Below are positions 11,111 to 21,790 of a stretch of DNA of 64,000 nucleotides, one piece after another (within the stretch, counting starts at the first letter, position 1; the number at the start of each line of letters is the position of its first letter). The notes under the pieces were generated by a model. The model saw only the letters and a list, made by a program, of their open reading frames with translations, made no database searches and was not told the DNA's origin. Made by a program: the position numbers and the translations under genes. The DNA is taken from the NCBI GenBank assembly GCA_951799445.1, contig OX637293.1, positions 3,100,001 to 3,164,000 on the forward strand, read 5' to 3'. This DNA is from Pseudisothecium myosuroides (lineage: Eukaryota; Streptophyta; Bryopsida; Hypnales; Lembophyllaceae).

Positions 11111-12223
11111 AACTTCTAGGTGGAGTTTTAAAACCCCATGATAGTCTTAGAGGTTCATGGAAGGAACATAGGGGTTCCCCTTTTTACGTAGTTAGGGACG
11201 TTAGAAATGACGCCAACTACCCAGTCTACCCTCGACATAGGATAGATAGTTAGGGAGTCAGGATTTCACCATCACTCTGAACATCGCAGTTAACTTGTGA
11301 GTTACTACATGCATTACTAATTATTCGCTGCCATCCACGACCCTTAGGAAACGTTAGCAAAAAAGATTCATTGCTTGGAAGGCACAGTGGACCGCGCTCA
11401 CAACACCCCCATATATTAAAAAAGTGGATAAAGGCAGAAACCTGGTCGGTGTTCGCTCTATTACCAAAGGTGGGTAATCTAGCGCGACCACAGATGGCAT
11501 GAATGACTGGCTGTTTTTGTTCCATTTTGGCCAATACTCCTAGTACTATGAGCTTTTGCATACAAATTTTTAAAAAATAAAATAAAATATGGATAATTAG
11601 TATAACACTAAAAATATCATATCACCAAAATTGTAGACCTAAAAAAAATCTAGGTCTAAAGTTATTCACAAAAAAGAGTGAGTTGAAATTTTGAAGAAAA
11701 TACATAGTTTGACGTTTTAATTTGTACAAAATAGGAAAAAAAAATTTCAAAGAAACTAAAAATTTTCCATTTGGAAAGACTTTATGTTGAAGAGATTTCA
11801 TCAAAAAAATTATCTTGAAACCATCTTCAACATTCAAAATTGCACGCAGAAGGGAGCCTTCTTTACATGGACGTAGAGCACATAAAATAAAATATTTTTG
11901 AATGCCCCTTTGTAGGAACATGACTTCCTACTATGGAAATAGACCATAGAAATTCCAGCCCCAAATCATTCAATTTGGGGACTCAATAGTACTAAAACCC
12001 CTTAAAATTCAAAACATGACATATTAGTTTAAATGATTTTTAAATATAAATTTTTTTTTGAATTTTTTTTATAAATATAAAATATGATTAAACACAAGAG
12101 AGGCATTTCCAATAAAAATTTCAACTTTGTGCAAGTCATGCTTCAAAAGTTATTGCAAAAGGAAGCTTTGGCACTCCCTTTGTGATAATGTCTTAGTACC
12201 GGTCTTTCATGCAATCATCCTTA

Positions 12224-13832
12224 GGCCCGGTTCAAACTAGAGGATGAACAAACAGATTTCAAAATTCATTGGCTGAAATTGCATCCTTGTCCAGTGCTAC
12301 GTTCAAACATCCTAGTTTGTCCACTGCAATAAGCTACCACGTCACCAACCAATGTGCCACCTCAGCGGACAAGATGTAGAAATTTTGGGTCTTGCCTACG
12401 GGGTGGCTCCAAACCTGTCCGGTGGACAAAGCGCTCCTACTTGCACGCAACATTCCTCTGCATTGTCCCAATGTTCATCATGCAAAACACTTTTGCTATT
12501 TAAAAGTCATTGAAAAGATCCCGGAAGGTGCGAGCCCAAGGGAAAGTTGAAGAAGGTATAGCTGGAGACTGTAGCAAGGATTTGGAAGCATAAGGGTTGG
12601 GGTGATTACATGAAAGATTGGTCGATTTCTGTCACACTCTAGCAAGACGAGGTTGTCCTATGCTATAACTTTTGAATTAAGATTTCAATGCCAAAAACAA
12701 AAAAGGTATTTCTAGATATCTTGATTGCAATTATATCCTTAATTTTTCAAAAAAATTAAAAAATCATATAATATTTAAAATTCAATTTTTCTAATTTATC
12801 AGTTTTTCAAATTTAGGGGTTTTGAATACGATTGAGCGGCTTAAATTAATGATTTTCAGTTGAAATTTCTATAATACATTTCTATAGTAGGCAGACATGT
12901 TTCTACCAAAGGGATCTAAAAATACATTATTTTATGTCCTCCACGTCTGTGCAAAGAGGCCTCCCTTGCGCGCACAGTTGTGAACAATAGAAATGGCTTT
13001 GACCTCATTTTTTTCGTTGAAACTCATCATTAGGAAGTCCTTCCAAATGTCCAATTTTTAGTTTTTTTTATAATTGTTTTTCCTATTTATTACAAACTAA
13101 AACGTCAAAGTATGTATTTTTTGGGACATAGTCTCGGACATAGAATTGTGGCAAAAAAATACATACTTTGATATTTTAATTTGTAATAAATAGGAAAAAA
13201 AATTATAAAAAAACTAAAAATTGGACATTTGGGAGGACTTCCTAATGATGAGTTTCAACAAAAAAAAATGAGGTCAAAGCCATTTCTATGGTTCACAACT
13301 GCGCGTGCAAGGGAGGCCTCTTTGCACAGACGTGGAGGACATAAAATAATGTATTTTTAGATTTCCTTTGGTAGGAACATGTCTGCCTACTATAGGTATG
13401 TACCATAGTTATTTCAACTGAAAATCATTCATTTAAACTGCTCAATAGTATTCAAAACCTCTAAACTTGAAAGTGTGACAAATTAGAGAAATTGAATTTT
13501 AAATATTAAATGATTTTTTAATTTAAAAAAAAATAAGGGTTACAATTGCAAGCAAGACATCTAGACATTTTATTTTTGGCATTGGCATTGGATTCAAAAT
13601 TCAAAAGTTATTGCAGAAGACAACCCTAGTCTTACCAACGTGGAACAAAATCGACCAGACTTTCATGCAATCACCCGTTGGCCGGCAGTCTGTGCCATGG
13701 TCTATGAAACCACATTGATGAACCGGCCGGCACTGCTATCATCTTCTCGATGTGGAAGGGAATCCCAAGGACAAAACACCGGCCGCGGTGCCATTGTTCA
13801 TTCTTTGGCCGGTCGATAGTCTAAACCGGGCC
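12224..13832. mobile_element. TTA-flanked MITE (PIF/Harbinger-like) hosting foldback A2
   Basis: The ends are GGCCCGGTTCAAACTA at the left and the reverse complement of GGCCCGGTTTAGACTA at the right. TTA lies immediately outside both (12,221-12,223; 13,833-13,835). A TTA target and GGCCC tips fit PIF/Harbinger (Tourist) MITEs. About 1.07 kb of it is the nested foldback element A2, leaving a host element of about 0.53 kb. No transposase is present. Confidence 0.7.
12601..13675. mobile_element. Foldback element A2
   Basis: Two arms of about 0.5 kb are inverted copies of each other around a short centre near 13,130-13,150. For example, CAAAGTATGTATTTTTTGGG at the end of the left arm faces ATACTTTGATATTTTAATTT in the right arm. 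The tips are GGTGATTACATGAAAGA and TCTTTCATGCAATCACC in inverted orientation. GTTGG lies just outside both ends, within one base. The element is non-coding and has the same architecture as copy A3 at 36,484-37,548. Confidence 0.8.
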
Positions 13833-13835
13833 TTA

Positions 13836-14397
13836 GAGAGAAATTTGAGCCAATCAAAGCAAAATCTCAATTTTTAAATTTAACTATGAGGTAATCCATT
13901 AATGTATCAAAAATAGAATGGACCCTTAAACAGTTGACAAGTTAGGCTATATAATGAAGGCTAGATGTGACCTATGATAAGTACAATTTCTATGACCCAT
14001 TTATATCCCTATCTTGTATAAGTTTTTGAAAGCTTGTTGTAATTTTTTATTCTATTAAATTATTCTATGTACCAATTAATTTATTAAAAAACCTTGTAAA
14101 GTTAGTGCACATTATGATAAAAGCTAGTCAAGACCATTGTATAGTACATAATAACCATAATTACATTAGTGCAAGTACTGTTACCTAAGTAGGTTGTCTA
14201 ATTCAACCAACTACAATAAGAATTCTTTGTACGGTTAAGTCAAGAAAAATAAAAGTGCATTGTCAAATTTGGAGTATTGTACACATTTTCTAAGCCAATG
14301 GATGTGATCCACCTAAACTTTGCCAAAATTTTATAGATCTTATACAAATTTGTAGATAGAAGATCTATTTTATCATTTTCTTGAGAAATACATAATT
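13836..14397. other. AT-rich non-coding DNA
   Basis: No gene or recognised element was seen. Confidence 0.4.
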
Positions 14398-14401
14398 TTA
14401 A

Positions 14402-15326
14402 TTCCTAAAGTTCCATTGTCCTCTTAAGAGACAAAATGGATTTTGAAAAGTCTCCATGGCCTCAATTTTCATTGTGATTTTTTGAAACTTTTTTTGAAGA
14501 TAGGTAACCACATCAGCTTTGGAGAATTATAATTTTTATTCCAATTGGTGCCCCAAAGCAAAAGTTATGCCACCCAACAAGGTTGGTGGGAAAGACCAAA
14601 AAATCTCAAAAAGTCAAAGTAAAATTTTCAAAATTTTCATTCTTATAGAAAGTAATTTTGTCTATATGAAAAGATTCAATTCATTCTATTTGGACTAGTG
14701 ATGAGAAAATTATGGACAATCTTATTGTTTGGGCAATCCAAGCATCTTTTGGAAAAAATAACTTACATGATTCATTCTTGAATGCAATTTTCATAATTAT
14801 TATTAAAAAACAAATCGTTAGACACAATTAAGTTTAATGGCTAGAACAATCTCATCATTGGAATTATAGTGTTTCAATTCTATCTTAGAGCTATTAATAA
14901 TTTAAATTTTTGTTCAATCTTGATCCTATTTCTATTTAGCAATTTCTTTAAGAATGAAATTCAAGTATGTCTTTTTTGAAAAAAATTCCTACACTATCAA
15001 CTCAATTTTTCAATACAAAAAAATTTGAGTTCAACATTGGCACCTAGTGCAAAAATTGTAAGCTAAAAAGATTCAAAGCCTTCATATCTAAGCAATGAGG
15101 TAGTGCAAAAAAATTAGTTTTTGTCACTTCAAATGCAAATATCTTGCAAACTGTGTGGTTAAAATTTCTGAAATTTCTTCCACACATATTTATAATAGTC
15201 TAATTATGCAAGATCCTATAGTTAGATATGCCAAAAAAACAATTTCCAAGTGTTTTTTTTACTTTGCAATAGAAATAGCAATTTTGAGTGAAATTTATTG
15301 AAAAAAAGGCCTTGGGGCTTTAGGGG
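14402..15326 (-). mobile_element. TTAA-flanked element (piggyBac-like MITE), copy B3
   Basis: It is an inverted-orientation copy of the elements at 34,582 and 48,226. The left end TTAA|TTCCTAAAG, then a GTCCTCTTAAGAGAC hairpin, corresponds to the right ends of the other copies. The right end CTTTAGGGG|CTAA corresponds to their left ends. Length is 925 bp. It has no transposase gene. Confidence 0.7.
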
Positions 15327-15399
15327 CTAATGATTTAGGGGTGGATTCTTTAGGAGTCTCTTTGACGGTCTATTCTTTTCCTAATGTGCTTCAGTTATG

Positions 15400-15905
15400 T
15401 CTTGCATTTTTACTTGAATTAGGATTTTTTGAAATTATAGATTTGTAATTTGTTGAATGTACTCTAAAGCTTTTGAATTGTCTCATTTGTAACTAGATTC
15501 TTCATACTATTTAGTGTTGTTTTTCAAATAGTATTATTCCTACAAATACAAGGCCAAATTAAATAGAGCTTTTGTCATCAACTATCATAGATTGCGCTTG
15601 AATTCACTTTAGGATTGCAGAACCATACATTGCAAACTATATATGGCAAAAACTACACTTTATAAATAATTATAATATTAATTTAGAGTTAAAAAAAACC
15701 TCAATTATTGAATAGGGCAGATTCTTCAAATCATAGGAACAACACTAAACAAAATTATCTCAAATATTGTAATGATATCTATATGGAAAATTTTGTTAAA
15801 TTGGTATCATTCCACAACTTTGGCACTTTTAAGGTTTACACCACTCAGTTTGAAATCTATATATGTCCTAGATGTCACTTTTACGATTTAGATCGAGCAT
15901 TCTAA
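15400..15905. repeat. Dispersed repeat F
   Basis: Segments such as TCATACTATTTAGTGTTG and AACACTAAACAAAATTATCT recur near 37,620-37,719 plus 38,624-38,680, at 49,550-49,678 and at 51,700-51,790. The copy here is uninterrupted and serves as an empty-site reference for the insertion at 37,720. Confidence 0.5.
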
Positions 15906-16038
15906 AAATGGCATATGGAATGTGCCATTTTAATGAAATTCCCTATCTATTTAGTGTCACAAACCCAACTTATTGGAGCTTAACTTGCTGTACAAGTATT
16001 TGGATGTAGAATATACAGGATGATTTTCATCCTCTCTA

Positions 16039-16230
16039 ATGGGCAATTTAATTAAAATGCCAATATTATTGCGCCATTTGACAGTGTCACATTTTGACCA
16101 TCTAGGATAGGTATAGAGTTTAGAATGAGCATTCTGAAACATCTGAAACAGGTATAGATTTCAGAACAGCCGTTCTGAACTGTAAAGGCGCCAAAGTTTA
16201 GTATACCGCCATTTTAATGAAATTGACCAT
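16039..16230. mobile_element. Small MITE, family C copy 1
   Basis: The ends are ATGGGCAATTTAATTAAAAT and the reverse complement of ATGGTCAATTTCATTAAAAT. Length is 192 bp. The inside has two related CATCTAGGATAGGTATAGA-type words. The same family occurs at 50,233, 51,319 and 51,796. Confidence 0.65.
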
Positions 16231-16302
16231 TCTAACATAACACCAAGTCTATTCCAATTGCTGGTCTGTCATACATTGTCACTGATCGAGGTAATAACCT
16301 CA

Positions 16303-19300
16303 TCATGCAATAATTATCTTGATCATCTCCATGAACTTGACGGCCTCCTGTTTGTCACCTTCCGTTCTATGCGTCCAGTAATAGACGAAGTTGAAGCCCA
16401 AGAACAGCGTGGCAAAAAGCAAGAACACGCTCAAGGCCACTTCACACGCAAGAGCGCACTTGTTATCGACGTGAGGGGCGATGAACTGTGAGCACAAGAA
16501 GCTGAAGAATAGTGCCTCGAGGGATAGCACAAGAAAATACGAAGCTGACACGATCAGCACCCGGGTCCTATACAGCAACTGCTTCACCTGCAGACAGCCA
16601 AGCTAGGGACGATTAGATATTTAAATATACATCAAGTTTGTCAGCCACACACATGTAAATGAAAACAGTGTAAAATGAAGTTAGTTGCGCAAAGGTAAAT
16701 GTTTGGGGTACATCAAAAATACCAAAGCTATAGTTTCGACAACAAGACTGATCATATGTTCGTTGAATTATGCAAATGGGAAAACCTCGTAAAATTCATT
16801 TGACTCTAGCTATTCCTCAAATAGTCAAACAATCAAACCTAGCTATACCAGTCTTATATTAGTTTTTAAAAACTCTGCAACGTTAGTTTCGTTAAATTGG
16901 TGATAATACTCTGACAACATGCATTCCCTGACACCTTTCAAAGTTTCTTAACATGCGTTTTTAATATACATAAATCCATACTTGTCCTAAATCTTAGACC
17001 TTTATGTACATATATATCAAAAGTCTTGGCGCCTGAATTGTGCCAAAAATTGTTACATTCATCTACAGCAAGCTCTAATATATACAGTGGCTAGCAAAAA
17101 TAGTCGTACAGTGGAAGCTTGTTCTAAGAATTTGCTGCCACTCTTACACGATGTATCAAAAAATTGAAAGTAAAAGACTATAAGAGCATATAGTTGCAAT
17201 AAACATGTAGCACAACCTTTGAAGTTGAAATATGAACCCAAAAAAATTAGCTTAATTCAAATATGCAACTAAGATGTACAATTCTTTTTGCAAAAACTGA
17301 TAACATTGTACATTATTTGTAGAAAATGAAAGTACAAGCTATAAAATGACTTCACAACTCAAAGATGCAACTTCTAAGCATTGAAGATGACTACCACCGT
17401 GTATATCCACCTTTTGCTTTGTAAACATCAGCAGCTCTTTGAGGCATAGAACATATCAACTTCCTAACAACATCAACCTCAATACTATACCAAATTTCCT
17501 ATATCTTCTCCCATAAATCACTTTTGCTAGTGGGTTTCCTCTCAGACTTTCTCATACGACGATCTACTTCATTCCAAAGGTGTTCCATAGGATTGAGGTC
17601 AGGGGATTGCAGTGGGTGTCAAATAAGATTAAACTTTTGTGCAAGCAACCAATCTACAACATAATTTGCAGTATGTTTGAGGTCACTGTCATGTTGGAAA
17701 ATGACACTCTCTTCCTCTAAACCTTGCATGTGTATAGTCTCTATAAGTTCTGTCTCCAAAATCTCTCGATACACATATCTATTCATCTTCCCTTCAATCA
17801 AATGAAGCTTGCCAACTCCTTCCCAACCCATACAACCCCAAACCATTATACTTCCTCCCCCATGTTTAACTGTACATTGCACATGCTGGTCTAAGAGACC
17901 CTCTCCACTCTTTCTCCAACAATACTGACGTCCATTTGAGTCAAAAAGGTTAAATTTTGACTCATTAGAGAAGATGACAAAACTCCACTCTTTCCAAGTG
18001 AAAGGATTGCATTTCTTTGCCCATTGAAAACGACGTGCTCGATGCTTCTTTGTCAAAAGAGGCTTCTTCACCTTCACACGTGCTTGCAACCCTTGCCTCT
18101 GAAGACTCCTTCTAACTGTATCATCACTCAATTGCATGCCCTCAGACCTTAATTCTCTTCCTATTGCTGAAGCGGTACTAGTACTTTGATCGTTTAACCT
18201 CCTCACAATGTCACGATCATCGCGCTCATCAAGAATTCAAGGTCTACCAGGTGAAGCTTTGTCTCTCAAACTCCCTCTCTCACCAAATCTTTGTACTATG
18301 TCACTACAAGTGCTTCGAGGAATGTCCAAAATCGCTGAAATTTCGCCATAAGAGTTGCCTCGCTCATGCATCTCAAGAACTGCCTTTCTCTCAGTTTCAC
18401 ATCTCCTAGGAGCCATAGTGAGTCACTTGGAACCTCTCTAAAACGCTGAAATTTTTTGTAGCACAAGAAAGCTTCAAAACAGCACTTGCATTGAGAAGAT
18501 AGTGGTGTGCACAACTTGTATGCATATTAAGTTGTACACACCACTTCAAGATATTTCACAATCTAGATCATCCAAATGGCTAATTTCGAGGAAATTGATG
18601 CTAATTACATGCCATGTGGTTTTCTTCATAAATGCAGTCAAAAAAATCTCTGACAGCTTGACTTTTTAACCACTGCTTGAGCTATTTCGGGAATACAGCT
18701 TGCTGTCCGAATACTTCTGCTGGCCACTGTAAGTAATAACTAGCACAGGTATAGGTCTCTGTTTCAGGCAGCTAACGCGGGCTGAAACGGACCAATTCAA
18801 GTCATGTAGAACAAAGAAGTTTGAGTGTCGTAATCCCGTACCTTCGTGTCATCGACGGCCTCATGGAAGAAGAAGGCGAACGAGAACGGCAGCGCAGCGA
18901 ACGCAGCCAGAATGGTGGCCATCATGGCCTGGAGGAACGCCCACCTCGGCAAAAGAATAAAATCGATCGAATGAACTTTGTTGATCCCAGACGGCCCTCC
19001 GTACTCCTTCAGTTCACTGATGTCCTTCCGATGTTGCGCTGCTTCGACCGATGTCAAACAATGACCAAAGGTCAATGTTATTATCAACACCGACAACACC
19101 AGAATCGCATTCGCGGCCGTCACATAGACAGCGTACGCCTTGTGCATTTTTTCGAGGTCCCGTTGCACTCGAGGGTGGTCCCTTAGCACTGCCTGAATGG
19201 TTTCATTTCCCGTCTGCAGGGCTCCGTGCATGGCGACCACCGCTTGCTTGGGATGCCACTTCACAATAAGCTTCACCAGAGCTTCACGGTTTTCTAACAC

Positions 19301-20359
19301 TGCAAAGTGCAATAGATTGTCGTCCTCCTTGCCCTCCGAATTCTTCACGATTTCGTTGTTCAAACGTTGGAGTAAGAAGTCGGCAATGTTCTTGTCACGG
19401 GCCAGAGCGAGAAGCTCCATGTAGAGGTCGAAGTTAGGTCTGGTGGGCTTCCGGAGAGATTGGTAGCAAAGTTGGAGGATTTTCTTGTCCCCACTTAGCA
19501 CTGCGTGGTGCAGTAACCCAAATCCGTCCTGGTCTTTGATGTTGAAGACGACGTCGTACATGTGAATGTCGTCGACGAGACCCAGCATTCTTTTCAGGAC
19601 TCCACGGTGTCCGTTTTTCGCTGCTAAGTGGATAGCGAGGTTGCCATGGTGGTTTTGCTTCACAGCAAGCTCATGCTTGTTACCCAAACTCACGGCCTCG
19701 AAAAGTGCAACCACCACGTTCTCATGACCCCTTGCTGCTGAGTAATGGAGTCCCGTATTGCCGAACCGATCTTGCTTTCCGAGAAACTGGGGGATGTTTT
19801 TGACTGTCGATGTCGCCGATTTGATGATCTTGCGTGTTATTCGATCACTGGTCTCTTTCGAGCTAGCGTCGCAAGTTGCGTGAAGAGAGGTCTGCTTGTT
19901 GTGATTCGTTGCCGCCACGTTTACCCGTCGATCATCAAGGAGGATGCCTACACAGGGTACAGATGAAGCTCTTGCGGCGCAGTGTATTGGAGCGTCTCCT
20001 TTGCTATTCCCCACGTTGGGATCCAAATCACATCGTTCCAGAAGAAGTGACAGTGAGCCCGTGCGGTTCTCCTCGTTCTCGTCTTCATCGTGCATAGACA
20101 CTGCCGAGTGTGGGAGGGCGTTCCCTTCTTCACCTTCTAATTCAGGCAAGTTCACTTGGATTTCGGGCTGCTCCAGCAACACGCGCATGACACCAAGAGA
20201 GTCCTTGTTGAACTCCATGGCGCGCGCGACGGCGATGTGTCCATGCGTCCGGAGTCGCTCCCTGGGTGTGCGTGTCAAGAGCTCTTGAACTTGGGACGCT
20301 GTGCAACAGTGAGCGCAAGCCTCCAGGGTTGCATCCGGAGGTAGTGGTATTGACGCCAT
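16303..20359 (-). CDS. Ankyrin-repeat / PGG-domain membrane protein 1 (two exons)
   Basis: Exon 1 runs 20,359-18,842 from an ATG (MASIPLPPDATLEACAH). Exon 2 runs 16,587-16,303. The donor ACGAAG|GTACGG and acceptor TCTGCAG|GTGAAG join in phase 0, giving about 600 residues. Ankyrin-type motifs occupy about residues 85-330 (GDAPIHCAAR, FGNTGLHYSAARGH, GNLAIHLAAKNGH, FGLLHHAVLSGD). The PGG-type domain follows, with four hydrophobic helices: two at the end of exon 1 (TAANAILVLSVLIITLTFG; MMATILAAFAALPFSFAFFF) and two in exon 2. Plant ankyrin/PGG proteins (ACD6/ITN1 type) sit in membranes and act in stress or defence signalling; the exact role here is unknown. No stop or shift interrupts it. The 2,254-bp intron is enlarged by a Tc1 element (17,085-18,729). 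Confidence 0.85.
17085..18729 (-). mobile_element. Tc1-family DNA transposon in the ankyrin gene 1 intron
   Basis: Terminal inverted repeats CAGTGGCTAGCAAAAATAGT and (reverse complement of the right end) CAGTGGCCAGCAGAAGTATT are flanked by TA on each side. Length is 1,645 bp. It holds one transposase reading frame in minus orientation, the same as the host gene. The matching intron of ankyrin gene 2 (about 39,710) lacks it and reads GCTCTAATAAGTAATGAC, an empty site, so it inserted after the genes duplicated. Without it the gene 1 intron would be about 607 bp, close to the 615 bp of gene 2. Confidence 0.9.
17391..18416 (-). pseudogene. Tc1-type DD34E transposase, inactivated
   Basis: One frame of 341 codons from ATG (MAPRRCETERKAVLEMHERG) covers the usual Tc1 length. 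An N-terminal helix-turn-helix region (EISAILDIPRSTCSDIVQRF) is followed by the catalytic core. Second Asp lies in FQHDSDLKHTAN and the Glu in SPDLNPMEHLWNEV, 34 residues apart, so it is DD34E. The first catalytic Asp is replaced by Asn (VIFSNESKFNLF). Three in-frame stops break it: TGA after SPGRP (fits CGA to TGA), TGA after KFNLI (position of the usual Trp), and TAG in KI-stop-EIW (fits CAG to TAG). There is no frameshift, so decay is recent. Confidence 0.88.
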
Positions 20360-21255
20360 CGATCAGCTCGGGGGTGGCAAAGAAACTCCTGTATCACAAG
20401 CAGGGGACATGCAAAATTTATAATGTGGTTAGTCGCATTCGAGAATCTTATTTTAAATTCTAATCAACTGGAGCTCCAAGTTCTAAGAAATTGAACTTAA
20501 AACTTAAACTTGTGAGACAAATTCTGGTTATTTTCAGTAGATTTGCGTATATTGACATTTGAATTTAAAGACATTTCAAACATGAAACCGTGCCGTTCGA
20601 GTCGCCAGTCTAGAACTCGAGCCAGAAGCCCAGAACAGCTTCTGTTTCGGATACTTACCCATTTGAAATATCAGATCTATACCTATCCTAGAAATCTTTC
20701 AGCTCTGAGGCTGGTATCAGTTACAGAACGTACTAAAATCCACTCAAACTTGCTACATTTCAGCTCTCGGACCTCGCTGATATTTACCACATGAACGATT
20801 ACGAAGTTATATACCTTTCAAAAGTCACAACTCCAAATTTCATTGAAGCTTCCACTTCTAGAATTGAAATTGATCGATCAGCTTAAACCAAAGAGCTGCA
20901 GTGCGAACATATGTCCGAATATAGATTCAGACCCTGATACAGTATACAACATACATGTGCTATATTACAGCGATTCCCATTGCACTGCATGCAATTATGG
21001 CAACAAAAACGTTTCGTCAACCTGCAAAGCTTCATAATTGAGTGAGAAGCTGAGGGGAGTTATTCGGGTTTTGTAATAACAAACGGATGAAAAATAACAC
21101 TGATGAAATCGTGTCACTATGCACTTAAGAGAATAGAAGTTGTGTACATCAAGATCGTTTGAACCAGTCTTACAAGTCAGAGTGATTATATAGTGGTTCC
21201 AGTATCAAAGCCCTCAAATTTCCACCGATGTCCTCCACTGACCATTTACAGCACT
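20360..21255. promoter_or_regulatory. Upstream region of ankyrin gene 1 (duplicated block)
   Basis: About 0.85 kb upstream of the gene (to its right) is similar to 41,358-42,350 upstream of gene 2, and again to 43,195-43,910. The block contains shared words such as ACATTTGAA and CATGAAACCGTG. No promoter element can be assigned with confidence. Confidence 0.5.
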
Positions 21256-21790
21256 TTATGACAGGTCCTTCAAATTCTCCGGAGCATTGAATTCGGGCGG
21301 AGTACAGTCGGGAGCCACCACGAGACCGGAAGCCTTGTACGTGACAACTGACACGTCCATAGACTGCGCATCCCGTGGCGGATGTACTACCATGACAGGG
21401 CCTGACACGGAAGAATTCCCGCGAAGTTCATCAACTGCCATGGCCAGCTGAAAGTCCTGACGCCTTCAGGCTCCCGTCCCGAACTGCATGGGGCCACAGA
21501 CCACTGCGTCGGCTGCGTTCAATTCTGGGCGTGGTTTCTGCTGGACGGAGATGGGAAGGGGACACTGATACTGTAAAATCAAAGTCGAGTAAATATTGAC
21601 GAAAAAAAAAAATATATATATATTGAGAAATAAATGTAAACGTTTCAGAGAACTTTACTTCCATATGCCCGGAGCCAAAACAGAGGTGCAGCCGTTCAGT
21701 ACTGCGGGAAACCTCATCAGACCGACTCAGCCTGGAACTGGACGGTTCATGGACAGGCGAAGTTCCGAGCAGGCATCCAACCGAAGCCAT
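21256..21790 (-). pseudogene. Small two-exon gene of unknown function with one TGA
   Basis: Exon 1 runs from ATG 21,790 to 21,659 (44 codons, MASVGCLLGTSPVHEPSSS). The donor GAA|GTAAAG, an 88-bp intron and the acceptor GATTTTACAG|TATCAG lead in phase 0 into exon 2 (21,570-21,256), which contains YQCPLPISVQQKPRPELNA and ends NAPENLKDLS. An in-frame TGA at 21,468-21,466 (reading FGTGA-stop-RRQDF, a CGA position) would truncate it. Otherwise the frame is continuous to about 148 residues. I do not recognise the family, and no domain or membrane helix is evident. It may instead start translation at the ATG of MAVDELRGN after the stop. Confidence 0.45.

Larger units (their letters stand above)
5894..11492 (+). 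mobile_element. Solo LTR, copy 1 (5.6 kb)
   Basis: The sequence begins TGTGAGCTCCC and ends CCACA, and is flanked by perfect 5-bp target duplications GATGG (5,889-5,893 and 11,493-11,497). It is collinear with a second copy at 55,485-60,506. It has TG...CA termini, a TATATAAG promoter box, and no gag-pol, primer-binding site or internal region, so it is best read as a giant solo LTR. It differs from copy 2 between about 8,140 and 9,400, where copy 1 carries about 0.5 kb of AT-rich DNA and a CAGCATCC-type short repeat. Alternative reading: a large non-coding retroelement derivative. Confidence 0.85.
5886..12220. mobile_element. Foldback element A1, split by a solo LTR
   Basis: The eight bases 5,886-5,893 (GGTGATGG) plus the DNA resuming at 11,493 (GATGGCATGAATGACTGG) rebuild the left tip of the foldback family also seen at 12,601 and 36,484. 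The right tip is at 12,220 (TTTCATGCAATCATCC). The right arm (about 11,830-12,190) resembles the right arm of copy A2. Flanks are TAAGG and TTAGG. After removal of the LTR the element is about 0.73 kb. It carries no gene. Confidence 0.6.

Noticed and set aside
18821..20344. Several plus-strand open frames of 60-121 codons across ankyrin gene 1 (and likewise 39,716-41,351 across gene 2)
   Set aside because: They are antisense shadows of the GC-rich ankyrin exons; the sense frame alone carries recognisable motifs.
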